From Bacillus xiamenensis (lineage in GTDB: Bacteria; Bacillota; Bacilli; Bacillales; Bacillaceae): a DNA stretch of 48,995 nucleotides. Both the position numbers and the translations under genes were made by a program. This document shows, in pieces, positions 26,722 through 35,056 of the stretch (position 1 is the first letter of the stretch; every line of letters starts with the position of its first letter). The notes beneath the pieces were generated by a model that saw only the letters and a program-made list of their open reading frames with translations, made no database searches and was not told the origin of the DNA. Location: NCBI RefSeq assembly GCF_000300535.1, contig NZ_AMSH01000023.1, positions 1-48,995 on the forward strand. Direction: 5' to 3'.

Positions 26722-27360
26722 TCATGCAGCTGGGATGTTGACACAATAGAATAGAATGCAGAAAAACATGGATGCACTTCCGCCTAGGACAAAACTGTGC
26801 CAAATCGCATGATGATAGGGGATTTTCCGCCAAATATAAAAGATCGTTCCGACAGAATACAAAATACCGCCTAACAGTAAGAGACTAAAACCTGCTCCTG
26901 TCAATTGAATGTACAGAGGTTTGATCGCGATGATAATCATCCAGCCCATTAATAAGTAAACAAGGGTTGATACAATGATAAATCGTTTGACGAAAAAGAT
27001 TTTAAAGACAATGCCTCCAGCAGCAAGCGCCCATACGATTGCAAGAAGTGTATAGCCGAGTGCGCCTTTTAATGGTCCGAGTAAAAAAGGTGTATATGTA
27101 CCAGCGATCAAGACATAAATAGCCGAGTGATCGAGGATTTCAAACACATCTTTTGTTTTTTTGTGCCGAATGCTATGAAGCAAAGTTGAGCTTAAATAAA
27201 GCAGCAGCATGGATGCGCCGAATATCGAAAAGCTAATAATGTCTGTGACTGTGCCATATTGAACAGCGAATAAAACGAGAAAAACAATGGCGGGAATGGA
27301 TAAAATGACCCCAATGCCATGTGTAATGGCGTTTGCAATTTCTTCTTTTACAGTAAACAA
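26722..27360 (-). CDS. yplQ: Hemolysin III/PAQR-family membrane protein YplQ
   Basis: A 212-residue protein with seven hydrophobic segments of the HlyIII/PAQR family. Metal-site motifs: NAITHGIGV near the N-terminus, SSTLLHSIRH, LDHSAIYVLIAGTYTPF and the C-terminal HHAIWHSFVLGGS. TTG 27360 is chosen because AAAGGAGG lies 7 nt upstream; it is 13 nt after yplP, so the two form an operon. Function in bacteria is unproven. Confidence 0.88.
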   Translation of the reverse strand: MFTVKEEIANAITHGIGVILSIPAIVFLVLFAVQYGTVTDIISFSIFGASMLLLYLSSTLLHSIRHKKTKDVFEILDHSAIYVLIAGTYTPFLLGPLKGALGYTLLAIVWALAAGGIVFKIFFVKRFIIVSTLVYLLMGWMIIIAIKPLYIQLTGAGFSLLLLGGILYSVGTIFYIWRKIPYHHAIWHSFVLGGSASMFFCILFYCVNIPAA

Positions 27361-27373
27361 TGGATGTCCTCCT

Positions 27374-28342
27374 TTATTGAACCGGTATATAACCATCAAG
27401 CGACTTCAGAAATGAGAGACCTTCAAGTGTAATCTTCGTTCCAGCTCTGCCTTTTCCTTTCGTCACATAGGCTTTTTTCTCAAGATCATCTAATCGGCTC
27501 CTGACTTGCTGAGGAGTCAGCGGGATATCACCTTGCTTGCTTAATTCAGACAAGATGCGCCTGCTGGCTGTTTCCCCCTTTTCATTGAGAGACTTAATGG
27601 CTTCAAGTAAGAAAACAAATTCTTGTTTCTCCATAAGCGTGAGCTGGTGTTCCTCTTTTTTTCCTTTACTCGCCGTGTGTTGAGGTAATAGCACAAAAGG
27701 CGGCAAGTGGTGCAAGAAAACCGTTTGTCCCTCGAGAACCGAAGCAGCATAATGAACCATATTTTTTAGTTCCTGGACATTGCCTTCAAACGGATACTGC
27801 TGCAAGAACTCCCAAACACTTGAATCAATATCGGGCTTCATGCCGAGCTCCTGAAAGAAAGCTAGTGTTAAAACAGGAATATCTGTTTTTCGTTCTGCTA
27901 AAGACGGAAGAGGCACGTGGAGTACATTGAGACGATAAAACAGCTCAGGTAAAAAAGTTGACGAAACCCTCAGAGCCTCTAAAGATAAAGACGAAGAAGC
28001 AATGATTTTTGTTTCAGGAGAAGTTTCTAGAAAATGAATGACGTGATGCTGCATAGGGATACTTAATAGACTGACTTCGTCTAAATAAAGAACTTGGTTT
28101 GTCACTTGCGTGAATGCTTCCTTTAAAGTGACTTCATCCAAAATAGGGCAGTATATGTGCCGCATGGAAGCTTGTGGATTAGATAGGTTTGCCATTTCCT
28201 GTGCAAATCGTGTTTTGCCTGTTCCAATTTGTCCTGTCAACAAGACAGGCTGCTCATTTTTCGCGAATTGCTTTGCCATATGAATGGCGTGCTTAATATC
28301 TTGATGCTCCCCATATATAGAAGCAAACGGAGGTGTGGTCAT
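27374..28342 (-). CDS. yplP: AAA+ regulator YplP without GAFTGA loop
   Basis: A 322-residue protein. Residues about 10-220 resemble a sigma-54 activator AAA+ domain with Walker A GQIGTGKT (37-44), Walker B-like QVLYLDEV (83-90), ELFYRLNVLHVPLPSLAERKTDI and FEGNVQELKN. The GAFTGA segment that contacts sigma-54 is missing: only EVTLKEAFTQVTN stands between the Walker motifs. The C-terminal 80 residues look like a winged helix (PLTPQQVRSRLDDLEKKAYV). B. subtilis YplP is linked to sigma-L and cold adaptation. RBS AAAGGAAT. A perfect dyad lies upstream. Confidence 0.78.
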   Translation of the reverse strand: MTTPPFASIYGEHQDIKHAIHMAKQFAKNEQPVLLTGQIGTGKTRFAQEMANLSNPQASMRHIYCPILDEVTLKEAFTQVTNQVLYLDEVSLLSIPMQHHVIHFLETSPETKIIASSSLSLEALRVSSTFLPELFYRLNVLHVPLPSLAERKTDIPVLTLAFFQELGMKPDIDSSVWEFLQQYPFEGNVQELKNMVHYAASVLEGQTVFLHHLPPFVLLPQHTASKGKKEEHQLTLMEKQEFVFLLEAIKSLNEKGETASRRILSELSKQGDIPLTPQQVRSRLDDLEKKAYVTKGKGRAGTKITLEGLSFLKSLDGYIPVQ

Positions 28343-28363
28343 TGGGTGATTCCTTTCTTTTTG

Positions 28364-28399
28364 GTTCTAATTGGTTTTATTATAACACCCAATTAGAAC
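28364..28399. promoter_or_regulatory. Perfect 11-bp inverted repeat over the yplP promoter
   Basis: GTTCTAATTGG (28364-28374) and CCAATTAGAAC (28389-28399) flank 14 bp that contain a minus-strand TATAAT (28378-28383). This looks like an operator over the -10 of yplPQ, perhaps bound by YplP itself. Confidence 0.7.
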
Positions 28400-28457
28400 A
28401 ATTGTATAGAAAAACGAAAAAGTTCATGAAATTTATCTTCGATCCATGATCTATTGG

Positions 28458-28485
28458 TTCATTTTTTGAATATTCATGTTATAAT
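28458..28485 (+). promoter_or_regulatory. ilvA promoter with CodY box
   Basis: -10 TATAAT (28480-28485) and a weak -35 TTCATT (28458-28463), 16 nt apart. CATTTTTTGAATATT (28460-28474) matches 12 of 15 positions of the CodY motif and covers the promoter, so repression in rich medium is expected. Confidence 0.6.
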
Positions 28486-28523
28486 GACAAATTAAATAAG
28501 GTTAAAGAGAAAGGATCTTGTAC

Positions 28524-29792
28524 ATGAAACCGTTGCTCAAAGAAAACACGCTAATTCAAGTGAAAGACATCTTAAAAGCCCATCAAAATTTGAAGGATGT
28601 AGTCATTCATACACCACTTCAAAAAAATGAGCGACTTTCTGAACGATATGAATGTAATGTCTACTTAAAAAGAGAGGATCTTCAAGTAGTTCGTTCCTTT
28701 AAATTAAGAGGCGCTTTTAATAAAATGAGCCAGCTCCCAAAAGATAAACTAGAAAATGGCATTGTCTGTGCCAGTGCTGGAAATCACGCGCAAGGCGTGG
28801 CTTATTCTTGTAAATATTTAGGGATCCATGGGAAAATCTTTATGCCGGCTACGACTCCAAGGCAAAAAGTATCTCAAGTGGAGCTTTTCGGAAAAGAATA
28901 TGTTGACATTATCTTAACCGGAGATACCTTTGATGATTCGTATCATGAAGCAGTAAAATGCGGAGATGAGGAAAAACGCGAATTTATCCATCCGTTTGAT
29001 GATTTGGATGTTATGGCAGGACAAGGAACGACTGCTGTAGAAATATTAAATGATATCGAAGTAGAGCCTCACTTTTTATTTGCAAGTGTCGGAGGTGGAG
29101 GTTTGTTATCTGGTGTTGGTACCTATCTCAAAAATATCGCACCAGAAACCGAAATCATTGCAGTCGAGCCGCTTGGTGCAGCTTCACTGCATGCTTCCCA
29201 TGAGAAGGGGGAGGTTGTGACACTTGATTCGATTGATAAGTTTGTAGACGGGGCAGCGGTTCAGCGAATTGGCGAAAAGACGTTTACATCCCTTCAGTCC
29301 GTTGTTGATAAAATTAGTCTCGTACCAGAAGGAAAAGTGTGTACAACCATTTTAGAGCTGTATAATCAATGTGCGATTGTAGCTGAGCCAGCAGGCGCTT
29401 TGCCAATTGCAGCCTTAGATGCACACCGCGAGGAGATTAAAGGGAAAAATGTCGTCTGTATTGTCAGCGGGGGAAATAATGACATTGGCAGAATGCAAGA
29501 AATCAAAGAACGCTCAATGATTTATGAAGGGCTTCAACATTACTTCATCGTCAACTTCCCGCAAAGAGCAGGTGCTCTTAGGGAATTTTTAGATGAAGTG
29601 CTCGGGCCAAATGATGATATCTCACGCTTTGAATATACGAAAAAGAATAACCGAAGCAAAGGACCTGCGCTTGTTGGCATCGAATTGAAAGAGCGAGATG
29701 ACTATGCAGCGCTGATTGAACGAATGAACAAAAAAGGCTTCCATTATGTTGAAGTGAATAAAGATCAAGATTTATTCCACCTATTTATTTAG
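28524..29792 (+). CDS. ilvA: Threonine dehydratase
   Basis: A 422-residue PLP enzyme that deaminates threonine to 2-oxobutanoate for isoleucine. The Schiff-base Lys is K60 in VVRSFKLRGAFNKMS. Glycine loops SVGGGGLLSG and VSGGNNDIGR bind the PLP phosphate. One C-terminal ACT-like domain (HYFIVNFPQRAGALREFL) supplies allosteric control. Length equals B. subtilis IlvA. ATG 28524 has AAGGAT 8 nt upstream; an in-frame TTG two codons earlier lies closer to the RBS. CodY-type control is inferred from the promoter. Confidence 0.96.
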   Translation: MKPLLKENTLIQVKDILKAHQNLKDVVIHTPLQKNERLSERYECNVYLKREDLQVVRSFKLRGAFNKMSQLPKDKLENGIVCASAGNHAQGVAYSCKYLGIHGKIFMPATTPRQKVSQVELFGKEYVDIILTGDTFDDSYHEAVKCGDEEKREFIHPFDDLDVMAGQGTTAVEILNDIEVEPHFLFASVGGGGLLSGVGTYLKNIAPETEIIAVEPLGAASLHASHEKGEVVTLDSIDKFVDGAAVQRIGEKTFTSLQSVVDKISLVPEGKVCTTILELYNQCAIVAEPAGALPIAALDAHREEIKGKNVVCIVSGGNNDIGRMQEIKERSMIYEGLQHYFIVNFPQRAGALREFLDEVLGPNDDISRFEYTKKNNRSKGPALVGIELKERDDYAALIERMNKKGFHYVEVNKDQDLFHLFI

Positions 29793-29829
29793 GGTAAACA
29801 GATCACTTGGAAAAGAGGACTGATCGTTT

Positions 29830-30081
29830 GTGCTGCTCAAAACAATATGTTTTAGACGGATGGATGGAGCTCAGATCAAGGTAACAGAAATCCCTGTTCT
29901 AAAGGGAGATGAGCCATATGGTTTCATGCTCACCTTTAGACTTGAAGCTTTCTTGAAAAAAGTCTATGTATCTAAAGGGAAAAGATATGTTTACTCTTTC
30001 AGGGAGGATGTGAAACGTAACGTCAAGTGGAGCACATATGAACAGATCTATCAGCAGCCTACATTGAAACACAATGCGTAA
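29830..30081 (+). CDS. ypmP: DUF2535 protein YpmP
   Basis: An 83-residue soluble basic protein matching YpmP by place (after ilvA) and pattern (KTICFRRxDGxxIKVxEIPVL, YxFMLTFRLEAFLKKVY). Function unknown. The start is GTG 29830 with AGAGGA upstream. A long hairpin terminator follows. Confidence 0.75.
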   Translation: MLLKTICFRRMDGAQIKVTEIPVLKGDEPYGFMLTFRLEAFLKKVYVSKGKRYVYSFREDVKRNVKWSTYEQIYQQPTLKHNA

Positions 30082-30089
30082 ATAGAAAT

Positions 30090-30153
30090 CTTTGTCAAAG
30101 GAGTAAGAGGCGGCTTTGAAATGACGGCTGCTCCGTTTGGCAAGGATTTTTTT
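30090..30153 (+). terminator. Long two-tier terminator of ypmP
   Basis: CTTTGTCAAAGGAG pairs with CTCCGTTTGGCAAGG (one bulge, two G-T pairs) and can hold an inner GGCGGCT/ACGGCTG-type helix; seven T follow. It is unusually long for this region. Confidence 0.65.
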
Positions 30154-30267
30154 GATGAAAAGAAGAAAATGTGACAATTTCAAAAACGTTATGACAGTTG
30201 TTTTCAAGATTGCAGGAAATAAGGTAATATCATAAGTAAAGACTAAGACAGCAAGGATGAGACGATA

Positions 30268-31110
30268 GTGAAACAAATTAAAATTGTAACAGATTCAACC
30301 GTGGACCTTCCGCAAGAGAAAATCAACGATCTTTCAATTCACGTCATTCCACTGAATATATCCATTTCTGGAGTTGACTATATTGACCGGATAAATTTAC
30401 AGCCAGATGAATTTATTGAGAAAATGGAAGCCGCAGAAGAACTGCCGAAAACGTCTCAACCTGCAATTGGTCAATTCGTGGAATTATATGAAAAGCTGAC
30501 GGCAGATGGAAGCGAAGTGTTGAGTATCCATTTAACCGGTGGAATGAGTGGTACGGTTCAAACTGCTGAAAGCGCTTCTAAAATGGTGGATGGAAACATT
30601 ACGGTCATTGATTCTGCTTTTATCTCTCAAGGACTGGGCTTTCAAGTCCTTAAAGCAGCGGAGCTTGCAAAAGAAGGAGCCAGCAGTGAAGAGATCATCA
30701 AAGAAGTGGAAAAAATCCGTCTTAAAACAAAGCTATATGTCACAATTGATACATTAGAAAATCTCGTGAAAGGTGGAAGAATTGGAAGAGGAAAGGCGCT
30801 GATCGGCTCACTTCTTCATATCAAACCAATTGCCAGCTTAACAGACGGGGTATATACGCCAGAAGCGAACGTGAGAAGCTACTCTGCTCTTGTGCGCTAT
30901 TTAACAAAACAGTATGTACAGGCGGTGAAAGGAAGAACCGTTCAGGCTATTGGAATTGCGCATGCAGATGCATTAGAACTCGCTGAAAAACTCAAAGCAG
31001 CGCTGCTTGAGCACACACCTGATGCCCTTATTGACATTGCCTATACAACACCGATTATTTCCTGTCATACCGGAAAAGGCGCAATAGGCTTTACTTTTTA
31101 TACCGATTGA
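30268..31110 (+). CDS. DegV-family fatty-acid-binding protein
   Basis: A 280-residue two-domain protein of the DegV/FakB family. It starts IKIVTDSTVDLPQE. The lipid-binding TSQP motif (KTSQPAIGQF) and HLTGGMSGTVQTAESA are present, as is VKGGRIGRGKALIGSLLHIKPI. Relatives bind a fatty acid for phosphorylation by the FakA/DhaK-like kinase YloV. The start is GTG 30268 with AAGGATGAG upstream. B. subtilis has DegV (YviA) and YitS elsewhere, so this may be an additional paralogue or a moved one. It runs into ypmQ without a terminator. Confidence 0.88.
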   Translation: MKQIKIVTDSTVDLPQEKINDLSIHVIPLNISISGVDYIDRINLQPDEFIEKMEAAEELPKTSQPAIGQFVELYEKLTADGSEVLSIHLTGGMSGTVQTAESASKMVDGNITVIDSAFISQGLGFQVLKAAELAKEGASSEEIIKEVEKIRLKTKLYVTIDTLENLVKGGRIGRGKALIGSLLHIKPIASLTDGVYTPEANVRSYSALVRYLTKQYVQAVKGRTVQAIGIAHADALELAEKLKAALLEHTPDALIDIAYTTPIISCHTGKGAIGFTFYTD

Positions 31111-31133
31111 TTGAAAAAGGGGATGTGCAAGTC

Positions 31134-31724
31134 ATGTATAGAAAAAGGGGAGCCTTGTTTGGTACGCTTATGATGATAAGCGTGCTTCTTTTAGTCTCGT
31201 GTTCAAATGGGCAAATCAAGGATGCGTTAAATTATCAAATCGAGCCGTTTGAATATCAAAACCAGGATGGTCAAAAGGTGTCGCTCGATGATGTAAAGGG
31301 GAAAGTGTGGGTGGCAGATTTTATTTTCACAAGCTGTGAAACGATTTGTCCTCCTATGACGGCACATATGACAGAACTGCAAAAACGATTAAAAGAAGAA
31401 AAATTGGATGCGCATATCATTTCGTTTAGCGTAGACCCAGAGGTAGATTCACCGAAAAAGCTAAAGACGTTTGCAAAAGCATATCCATTGTCCTTTAAAA
31501 ATTGGGATTTTCTGACTGGTTACTCACAGTCAGAGATTGAAAAATTCGCGATGAAAAGCTTTAAGACCATCGTGAAAAAACCTGAAGACGAAGATCAGGT
31601 GATTCATCAATCACTGTTTTTCCTTGTGGATCAAGAAGGAAAAGTGATAAAAAATTATGACGGTGTTCAAAACACACCATATGATGAAATCATTAAGGAC
31701 ATCAAGACGCTGAGCCGGAGCTAG
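31134..31724 (+). CDS. ypmQ: SCO1-like lipoprotein YpmQ
   Basis: A 196-residue thioredoxin-fold protein. Signal peptide with lipobox LLVSC (C23), so it is anchored outside the membrane. The copper/thiol motif CETIC (C68, C72) fits SCO1/SenC, and a His near VIHQSLFFLVD completes the site. SCO proteins help build the CuA centre of cytochrome oxidase; B. subtilis has the better-known YpmQ (BsSCO) in this role. ATG 31134 follows AAGGGGA. Confidence 0.92.
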   Translation: MYRKRGALFGTLMMISVLLLVSCSNGQIKDALNYQIEPFEYQNQDGQKVSLDDVKGKVWVADFIFTSCETICPPMTAHMTELQKRLKEEKLDAHIISFSVDPEVDSPKKLKTFAKAYPLSFKNWDFLTGYSQSEIEKFAMKSFKTIVKKPEDEDQVIHQSLFFLVDQEGKVIKNYDGVQNTPYDEIIKDIKTLSRS

Positions 31725-31793
31725 CATAAGGATGTTCAAATGAGCGAAAACATGATACACTTTTTTAATCAGAAAAAGGAGGGACATCATCGT

Positions 31794-32555
31794 TTGAAAG
31801 CTCGTTTGATTTTGATTGTGATGTCTCTAGCTTTTGTTCTTTCTGCATGTTCTGCGCAAGAGGCTGGCATAAAGGATAAACTAGAAGACACACAAAACGT
31901 AAAAGAACATATTACGATTGCAGCGGTTGGAGATTCCTTAACAGAAGGAATCGGAGATCAAGATAAAAAAGGATATGCAGGCATCACCCGTGACAAGATA
32001 GAAGCGGTGGACGGCGTGCAATCTGTGACATTAAAAAACTATGCCATTAAAGGCAGTAGAACGGTAGATTTATTAAAAAGATTAAAAGAAAAAAAGGTGC
32101 AGGATGGACTGAAAGACGCTGATTATATTTTCTTTACGATCGGCGGAAATGACTTGATGCATGTCGTCCGTCAAAATGTGCTCAATTTGACGTTTGCTCC
32201 TTTTCAAAGAGAGCAAGGTCCTTTTGAGGAGCGCTTTAAGACCATTCTTGCCCAGCTAAGAGAGCATAATGACCACGCGAAGATCATGTATGTCAGTATG
32301 TACAATCCGTTTAAGTTCAGCTTGTCTGAGCTAAGAGATATTGACGAAGTCGTCAAAGACTGGAACGCTGCTGCCAAAAAAGAACTGAAAAAAGACGGCA
32401 ACGCTGAGATGATCGATGTGGCAGATTTATTTGATGAAGATTCTGATGAAAAATTACTGGCAGATGATGATTTCCACCCAAACCAAAAGGGGTACTCTCT
32501 TATGGCAAATCGTTTATTCTCAGAAGTGAAAAAAGAAGGACTGCCGAAGGAATAG
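31794..32555 (+). CDS. ypmR: GDSL/SGNH lipase-like lipoprotein YpmR
   Basis: A 253-residue exported lipoprotein (LSAC lipobox, C19). SGNH blocks: AAVGDSLTEG (Ser48), GSRT, IGGNDLM (Asn) and DDFHPNQKGY (Asp-His). It is thus a complete esterase or acylhydrolase whose substrate is unknown. TTG 31794 is chosen: AAAAGGAGGG is 10 nt upstream and the signal peptide starts there. An earlier in-frame ATG 31740 would put charged residues before the signal. Confidence 0.88.
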   Translation: MKARLILIVMSLAFVLSACSAQEAGIKDKLEDTQNVKEHITIAAVGDSLTEGIGDQDKKGYAGITRDKIEAVDGVQSVTLKNYAIKGSRTVDLLKRLKEKKVQDGLKDADYIFFTIGGNDLMHVVRQNVLNLTFAPFQREQGPFEERFKTILAQLREHNDHAKIMYVSMYNPFKFSLSELRDIDEVVKDWNAAAKKELKKDGNAEMIDVADLFDEDSDEKLLADDDFHPNQKGYSLMANRLFSEVKKEGLPKE

Positions 32556-32564
32556 GGTGAAAAG

Positions 32565-33131
32565 ATGAAAAAATGGAAGAGCTTATTTTTTATTTTACTG
32601 TCAATCAATCTACTCATTGTTCTTGCCTGCGGTATTTTGATGCTGCTGCCGGGCGGTCAATCCGCTTCAACAAAAGAAGTGAATAGCGAGTATGCGTTTA
32701 ACATTTCTAGCTCAAAAGAATCTCTGACCAGATTTGTCAATGATTATTTGAAAAATCAAGGGTCAAGCGATATGCCAGACTTTCATGTGGCGATTGATCA
32801 AGATGTGAAGGTAACTGGCGCAATCAAAGCCTTTTCTTCTACCATTGATGCAAACGTCTCATTTACGCCAACTGTTGAAGATAATGGGGATGTACTGCTT
32901 AAAGTAGATGACTTTTCCATCGGACAATTAAGCATTCCGATCAGTTTTGTTTTAAGCTATATGGGTCAGTTCTATGAACTGCCTGAATTCGTTCATGTGA
33001 AACCAGACCAAAAAACGGTGGAAGTGCGCCTTTCAGAAATGCCGCTGACGAATGATATGTATGTCAAAGCGAACAAAATTGATCTTGAGAATGATGAAAT
33101 TGAATTTTCATATTACCATCCAAAGCAATAG
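32565..33131 (+). CDS. ypmS: DUF2140 membrane-anchored protein YpmS
   Basis: A 188-residue protein with one N-terminal membrane helix (WKSLFFILLSINLLIVLACGIL) and an extracytoplasmic domain. It matches YpmS of B. subtilis by order and length. Function unknown. It is 9 nt after ypmR, so the ypmQRST set probably forms one transcript for envelope proteins. Confidence 0.85.
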   Translation: MKKWKSLFFILLSINLLIVLACGILMLLPGGQSASTKEVNSEYAFNISSSKESLTRFVNDYLKNQGSSDMPDFHVAIDQDVKVTGAIKAFSSTIDANVSFTPTVEDNGDVLLKVDDFSIGQLSIPISFVLSYMGQFYELPEFVHVKPDQKTVEVRLSEMPLTNDMYVKANKIDLENDEIEFSYYHPKQ

Positions 33132-33155
33132 AACGTGGTAGTCAGGAGTGAAAAC

Positions 33156-33353
33156 ATGAAGCGAGTCTATCAATATTTTAGTTTACTGTCGCTCTTATTT
33201 GCTGCGTACTTTGGCATTACGGCTGCCACTGATTTAAAAGCAGAAAATATCGACCAGTTTTACTTAAATATCGCCTATTGTGCTTTATTTTTAGGTATCA
33301 TGATTCTTGCTTTTGATTTTCAAAAGCAAGAAAAAGCTGAAGATGTCTCGTAA
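33156..33353 (+). CDS. ypmT: Small membrane protein YpmT
   Basis: A 65-residue protein with two hydrophobic helices (FSLLSLLFAAYFGITAA and IAYCALFLGIMILAF) and a charged tail. ATG 33156 follows CAGGAGTG; an upstream GTG/ATG extension has no RBS. Last gene of the ypm cluster before a terminator. Confidence 0.82.
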   Translation: MKRVYQYFSLLSLLFAAYFGITAATDLKAENIDQFYLNIAYCALFLGIMILAFDFQKQEKAEDVS

Positions 33354-33354
33354 G

Positions 33355-33384
33355 GAGCCTTTTCCATTTGGAAAGGCTCTTTTT
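33355..33384 (+). terminator. Terminator of ypmQRST
   Basis: GAGCCTTTTCC / GGAAAGGCTC stem with five T; overlaps the 3' end of the converging DUF4397 gene. Confidence 0.85.
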
Positions 33385-34051
33385 ACATTTGACGAGACAA
33401 GACCACCTTTGCCATAAGCTCTGGTTCTCCATTTGCAAAACCATGAAGCAAAATAAGATAGGCCCGCTTTGTTTGCAGATGGACTTTCGGGATATCAAGC
33501 AGCACACTCTGAGTACCAGACGCTTTCAATTCAAAATGATACTTATTCGGCGAGAAATGATGGGTTTGAGTGCCGCTCACATAACCGAGCTCCTTTGATA
33601 ACATTCCTTGATCCCGTTCATATATATCAATGGGAGGGAGGTCTGGAGACAGCTGGACAAACGTCAGTGCTGACAAATCTTCTTGCTTAATCAGCGAGTC
33701 TTGCCTTTCTGTAAGCAGCGCAAAGCCAGTATGAGCTCCTGTGATACATAGTGTGTAAGTCTCGTTTCCCTTCATCGTCATACGAGAAGAAAGAACTCTT
33801 TCTTTTGTAGCCAGCTTGAATACTTCTATCTCATATACACCCTCATCCCACTCCATATATGCTGTCAGCTGGCCGTAAGGCATCTTCTTATGAATCTGGT
33901 GCTGGTTCACAAATACAGCGAGCTCACTTAAATCAGGTGCGGCGTGAAATATTCGAATAACGGCTTTTGAAGAGGTGTTTCTCTGATGGTATGGGTGGGC
34001 GGTAGCTGATGGACGATATAGAAAGTGATTCATCTCATAGAGCTGCTGCAA
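33383..34051 (-). CDS. DUF4397 domain protein
   Basis: A 222-residue protein with a DUF4397 beta-sandwich: AVIRIFHAAPDLSELAVFVNQHQI, YIEVF-like repeats, and a second half that repeats the LSPDLPPIDIYERDQ pattern. No signal peptide, unlike many DUF4397 proteins, which are often surface-exposed. The start is TTG 34051 with AAGGGATGAGG upstream. Function unknown; no B. subtilis 168 counterpart at this locus is recalled. Confidence 0.7.
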   Translation of the reverse strand: MQQLYEMNHFLYRPSATAHPYHQRNTSSKAVIRIFHAAPDLSELAVFVNQHQIHKKMPYGQLTAYMEWDEGVYEIEVFKLATKERVLSSRMTMKGNETYTLCITGAHTGFALLTERQDSLIKQEDLSALTFVQLSPDLPPIDIYERDQGMLSKELGYVSGTQTHHFSPNKYHFELKASGTQSVLLDIPKVHLQTKRAYLILLHGFANGEPELMAKVVLSRQM

Positions 34052-34135
34052 GTCCTCATCCCTTCTTTCTCATGCAATGTGTTTTTTGTAGCGTATGCAC
34101 GACAGGGACGATCTGTATAGGCAAAAGAAACATAG

Positions 34136-34162
34136 AAAAAAGCCTGACAGATAGCGTCAGGC
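34136..34162 (-). terminator. Terminator of the zinc-ribbon gene
   Basis: Minus strand GCCTGAC / GTCAGGC with T6 tail. Confidence 0.88.
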
Positions 34163-34169
34163 TCGCATG

Positions 34170-34430
34170 TTAAGAAGGAGACGAATATTGATGATATTCA
34201 GCCAGCTTTATGAACGTTTTTTCATCCTCAATTAAACCACAGACGCCGCATTGGACTTTGATTTTAGGACCTTGATAGCTCATGTGAAAAGGAGAAAGCT
34301 GATCACCTTCGTATGTTTCAACAACGGCTCCAGTCGCAGGATCAAGTTTCACAGGTTCTGAAAGCTGCTCGATGAGATTAAAGCGCGTTCTATTGGTTTT
34401 GCAATTTGGACAAAGATAAGGGCTTGTCAT
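34170..34430 (-). CDS. Small zinc-ribbon protein, unknown
   Basis: An 86-residue protein with CPNC at residues 7-10 and CGVC near residue 61: a four-Cys zinc ribbon. Between them is an acidic stretch. It ends with a helix and a Ser/Tyr-rich tail. RBS GAGGTGG is 8 nt before ATG 34430, and it has its own terminator. No function is recognised. It shares its strand with ypoP upstream, 55 nt away. Confidence 0.72.
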   Translation of the reverse strand: MTSPYLCPNCKTNRTRFNLIEQLSEPVKLDPATGAVVETYEGDQLSPFHMSYQGPKIKVQCGVCGLIEDEKTFIKLAEYHQYSSPS

Positions 34431-34485
34431 CGTTTATTCCACCTCTTTTTTATCCGTAGCATGTCCTGAACGCTAAAATCTATGC

Positions 34486-34917
34486 TTAATTCTTTTGACT
34501 TTTATCCAGCTTTTTAAATAATTTGATCATCGTTTTTAGTTCTTGATCATCAAAGGATTCAAATCGCTCCATAAAGTATTCTGTTTTCTTTTTCTCAAAA
34601 TGCTCAGTAATTTCCTTACCCTTATCGGTTAAGTGGATTTTGATGATGCGGCGATCCTCTTTTGAACGTATGCGGGTGATCCAGCCTTTTTCTACAAGTG
34701 TGTCGGTCACCGCTGTAATATGACTGGCTGATACCCCGAGAATCGAAGCAAATTCCGTTACTTTTTTCGCACCCTGCTCACGCAGTAAATTTAAAATGAG
34801 AAATTCATTCCGAGATAATTCGTTTTCAAGCAGGCTGTTAATTTCATAACGAATCTGCTTAAATACGGTTCTCAGTAAAGTATCCATTTCATACATCATT
34901 TGTTTTCTTTGTTCCAA
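34486..34917 (-). CDS. ypoP: MarR-family regulator YpoP
   Basis: A 143-residue winged-helix repressor. The DNA-reading part is EFASILGVSASHITAVTDTLVEKGWITRIRSKEDRRIIKIHLTDKG (about residues 55-100), a complete MarR wing with the DRR motif. No conserved Cys is placed for OhrR-type redox sensing. The start is TTG 34917 with GGGGG upstream. It faces msrAB across a gap holding a strong palindrome, which suggests control of itself and msrAB. Confidence 0.88.
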   Translation of the reverse strand: MEQRKQMMYEMDTLLRTVFKQIRYEINSLLENELSRNEFLILNLLREQGAKKVTEFASILGVSASHITAVTDTLVEKGWITRIRSKEDRRIIKIHLTDKGKEITEHFEKKKTEYFMERFESFDDQELKTMIKLFKKLDKSQKN

Positions 34918-34943
34918 TCATTAAACCCCCATTATATTTTAAG

Positions 34944-34990
34944 GATACGACAGAATGCTTTCTCTCCATTTTAGGTATACAAGTCGTATC
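34944..34990. promoter_or_regulatory. Inverted GATACGAC/GTCGTATC pair between ypoP and msrA
   Basis: GATACGAC (34944-34951) and GTCGTATC (34983-34990) are exact inverted copies 31 nt apart. The left one lies just behind a minus-strand TATAAT (34932-34937 region) that could serve ypoP. Confidence 0.5.
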
Positions 34991-35006
34991 ATTTTCATTA
35001 TTTTTT

Positions 35007-35024
35007 ATCATGTTATAATATGAT
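35007..35024. promoter_or_regulatory. 18-bp palindrome over the msrA -10, candidate YpoP operator
   Basis: ATCATGTTATAATATGAT is a palindrome at all but one base pair and contains the msrA -10 TATAAT (35014-35019). Size and symmetry suit a MarR dimer. Confidence 0.6.
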
Positions 35025-35056
35025 GATACCATTTTTTAAATGAAGGGGGCACTAAT

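Noticed and set aside
32204..32617. 137-codon minus-strand ORF across ypmR-ypmS
   Set aside because: Antisense to a complete SGNH enzyme; Ser/Phe-rich composition typical of shadow frames.
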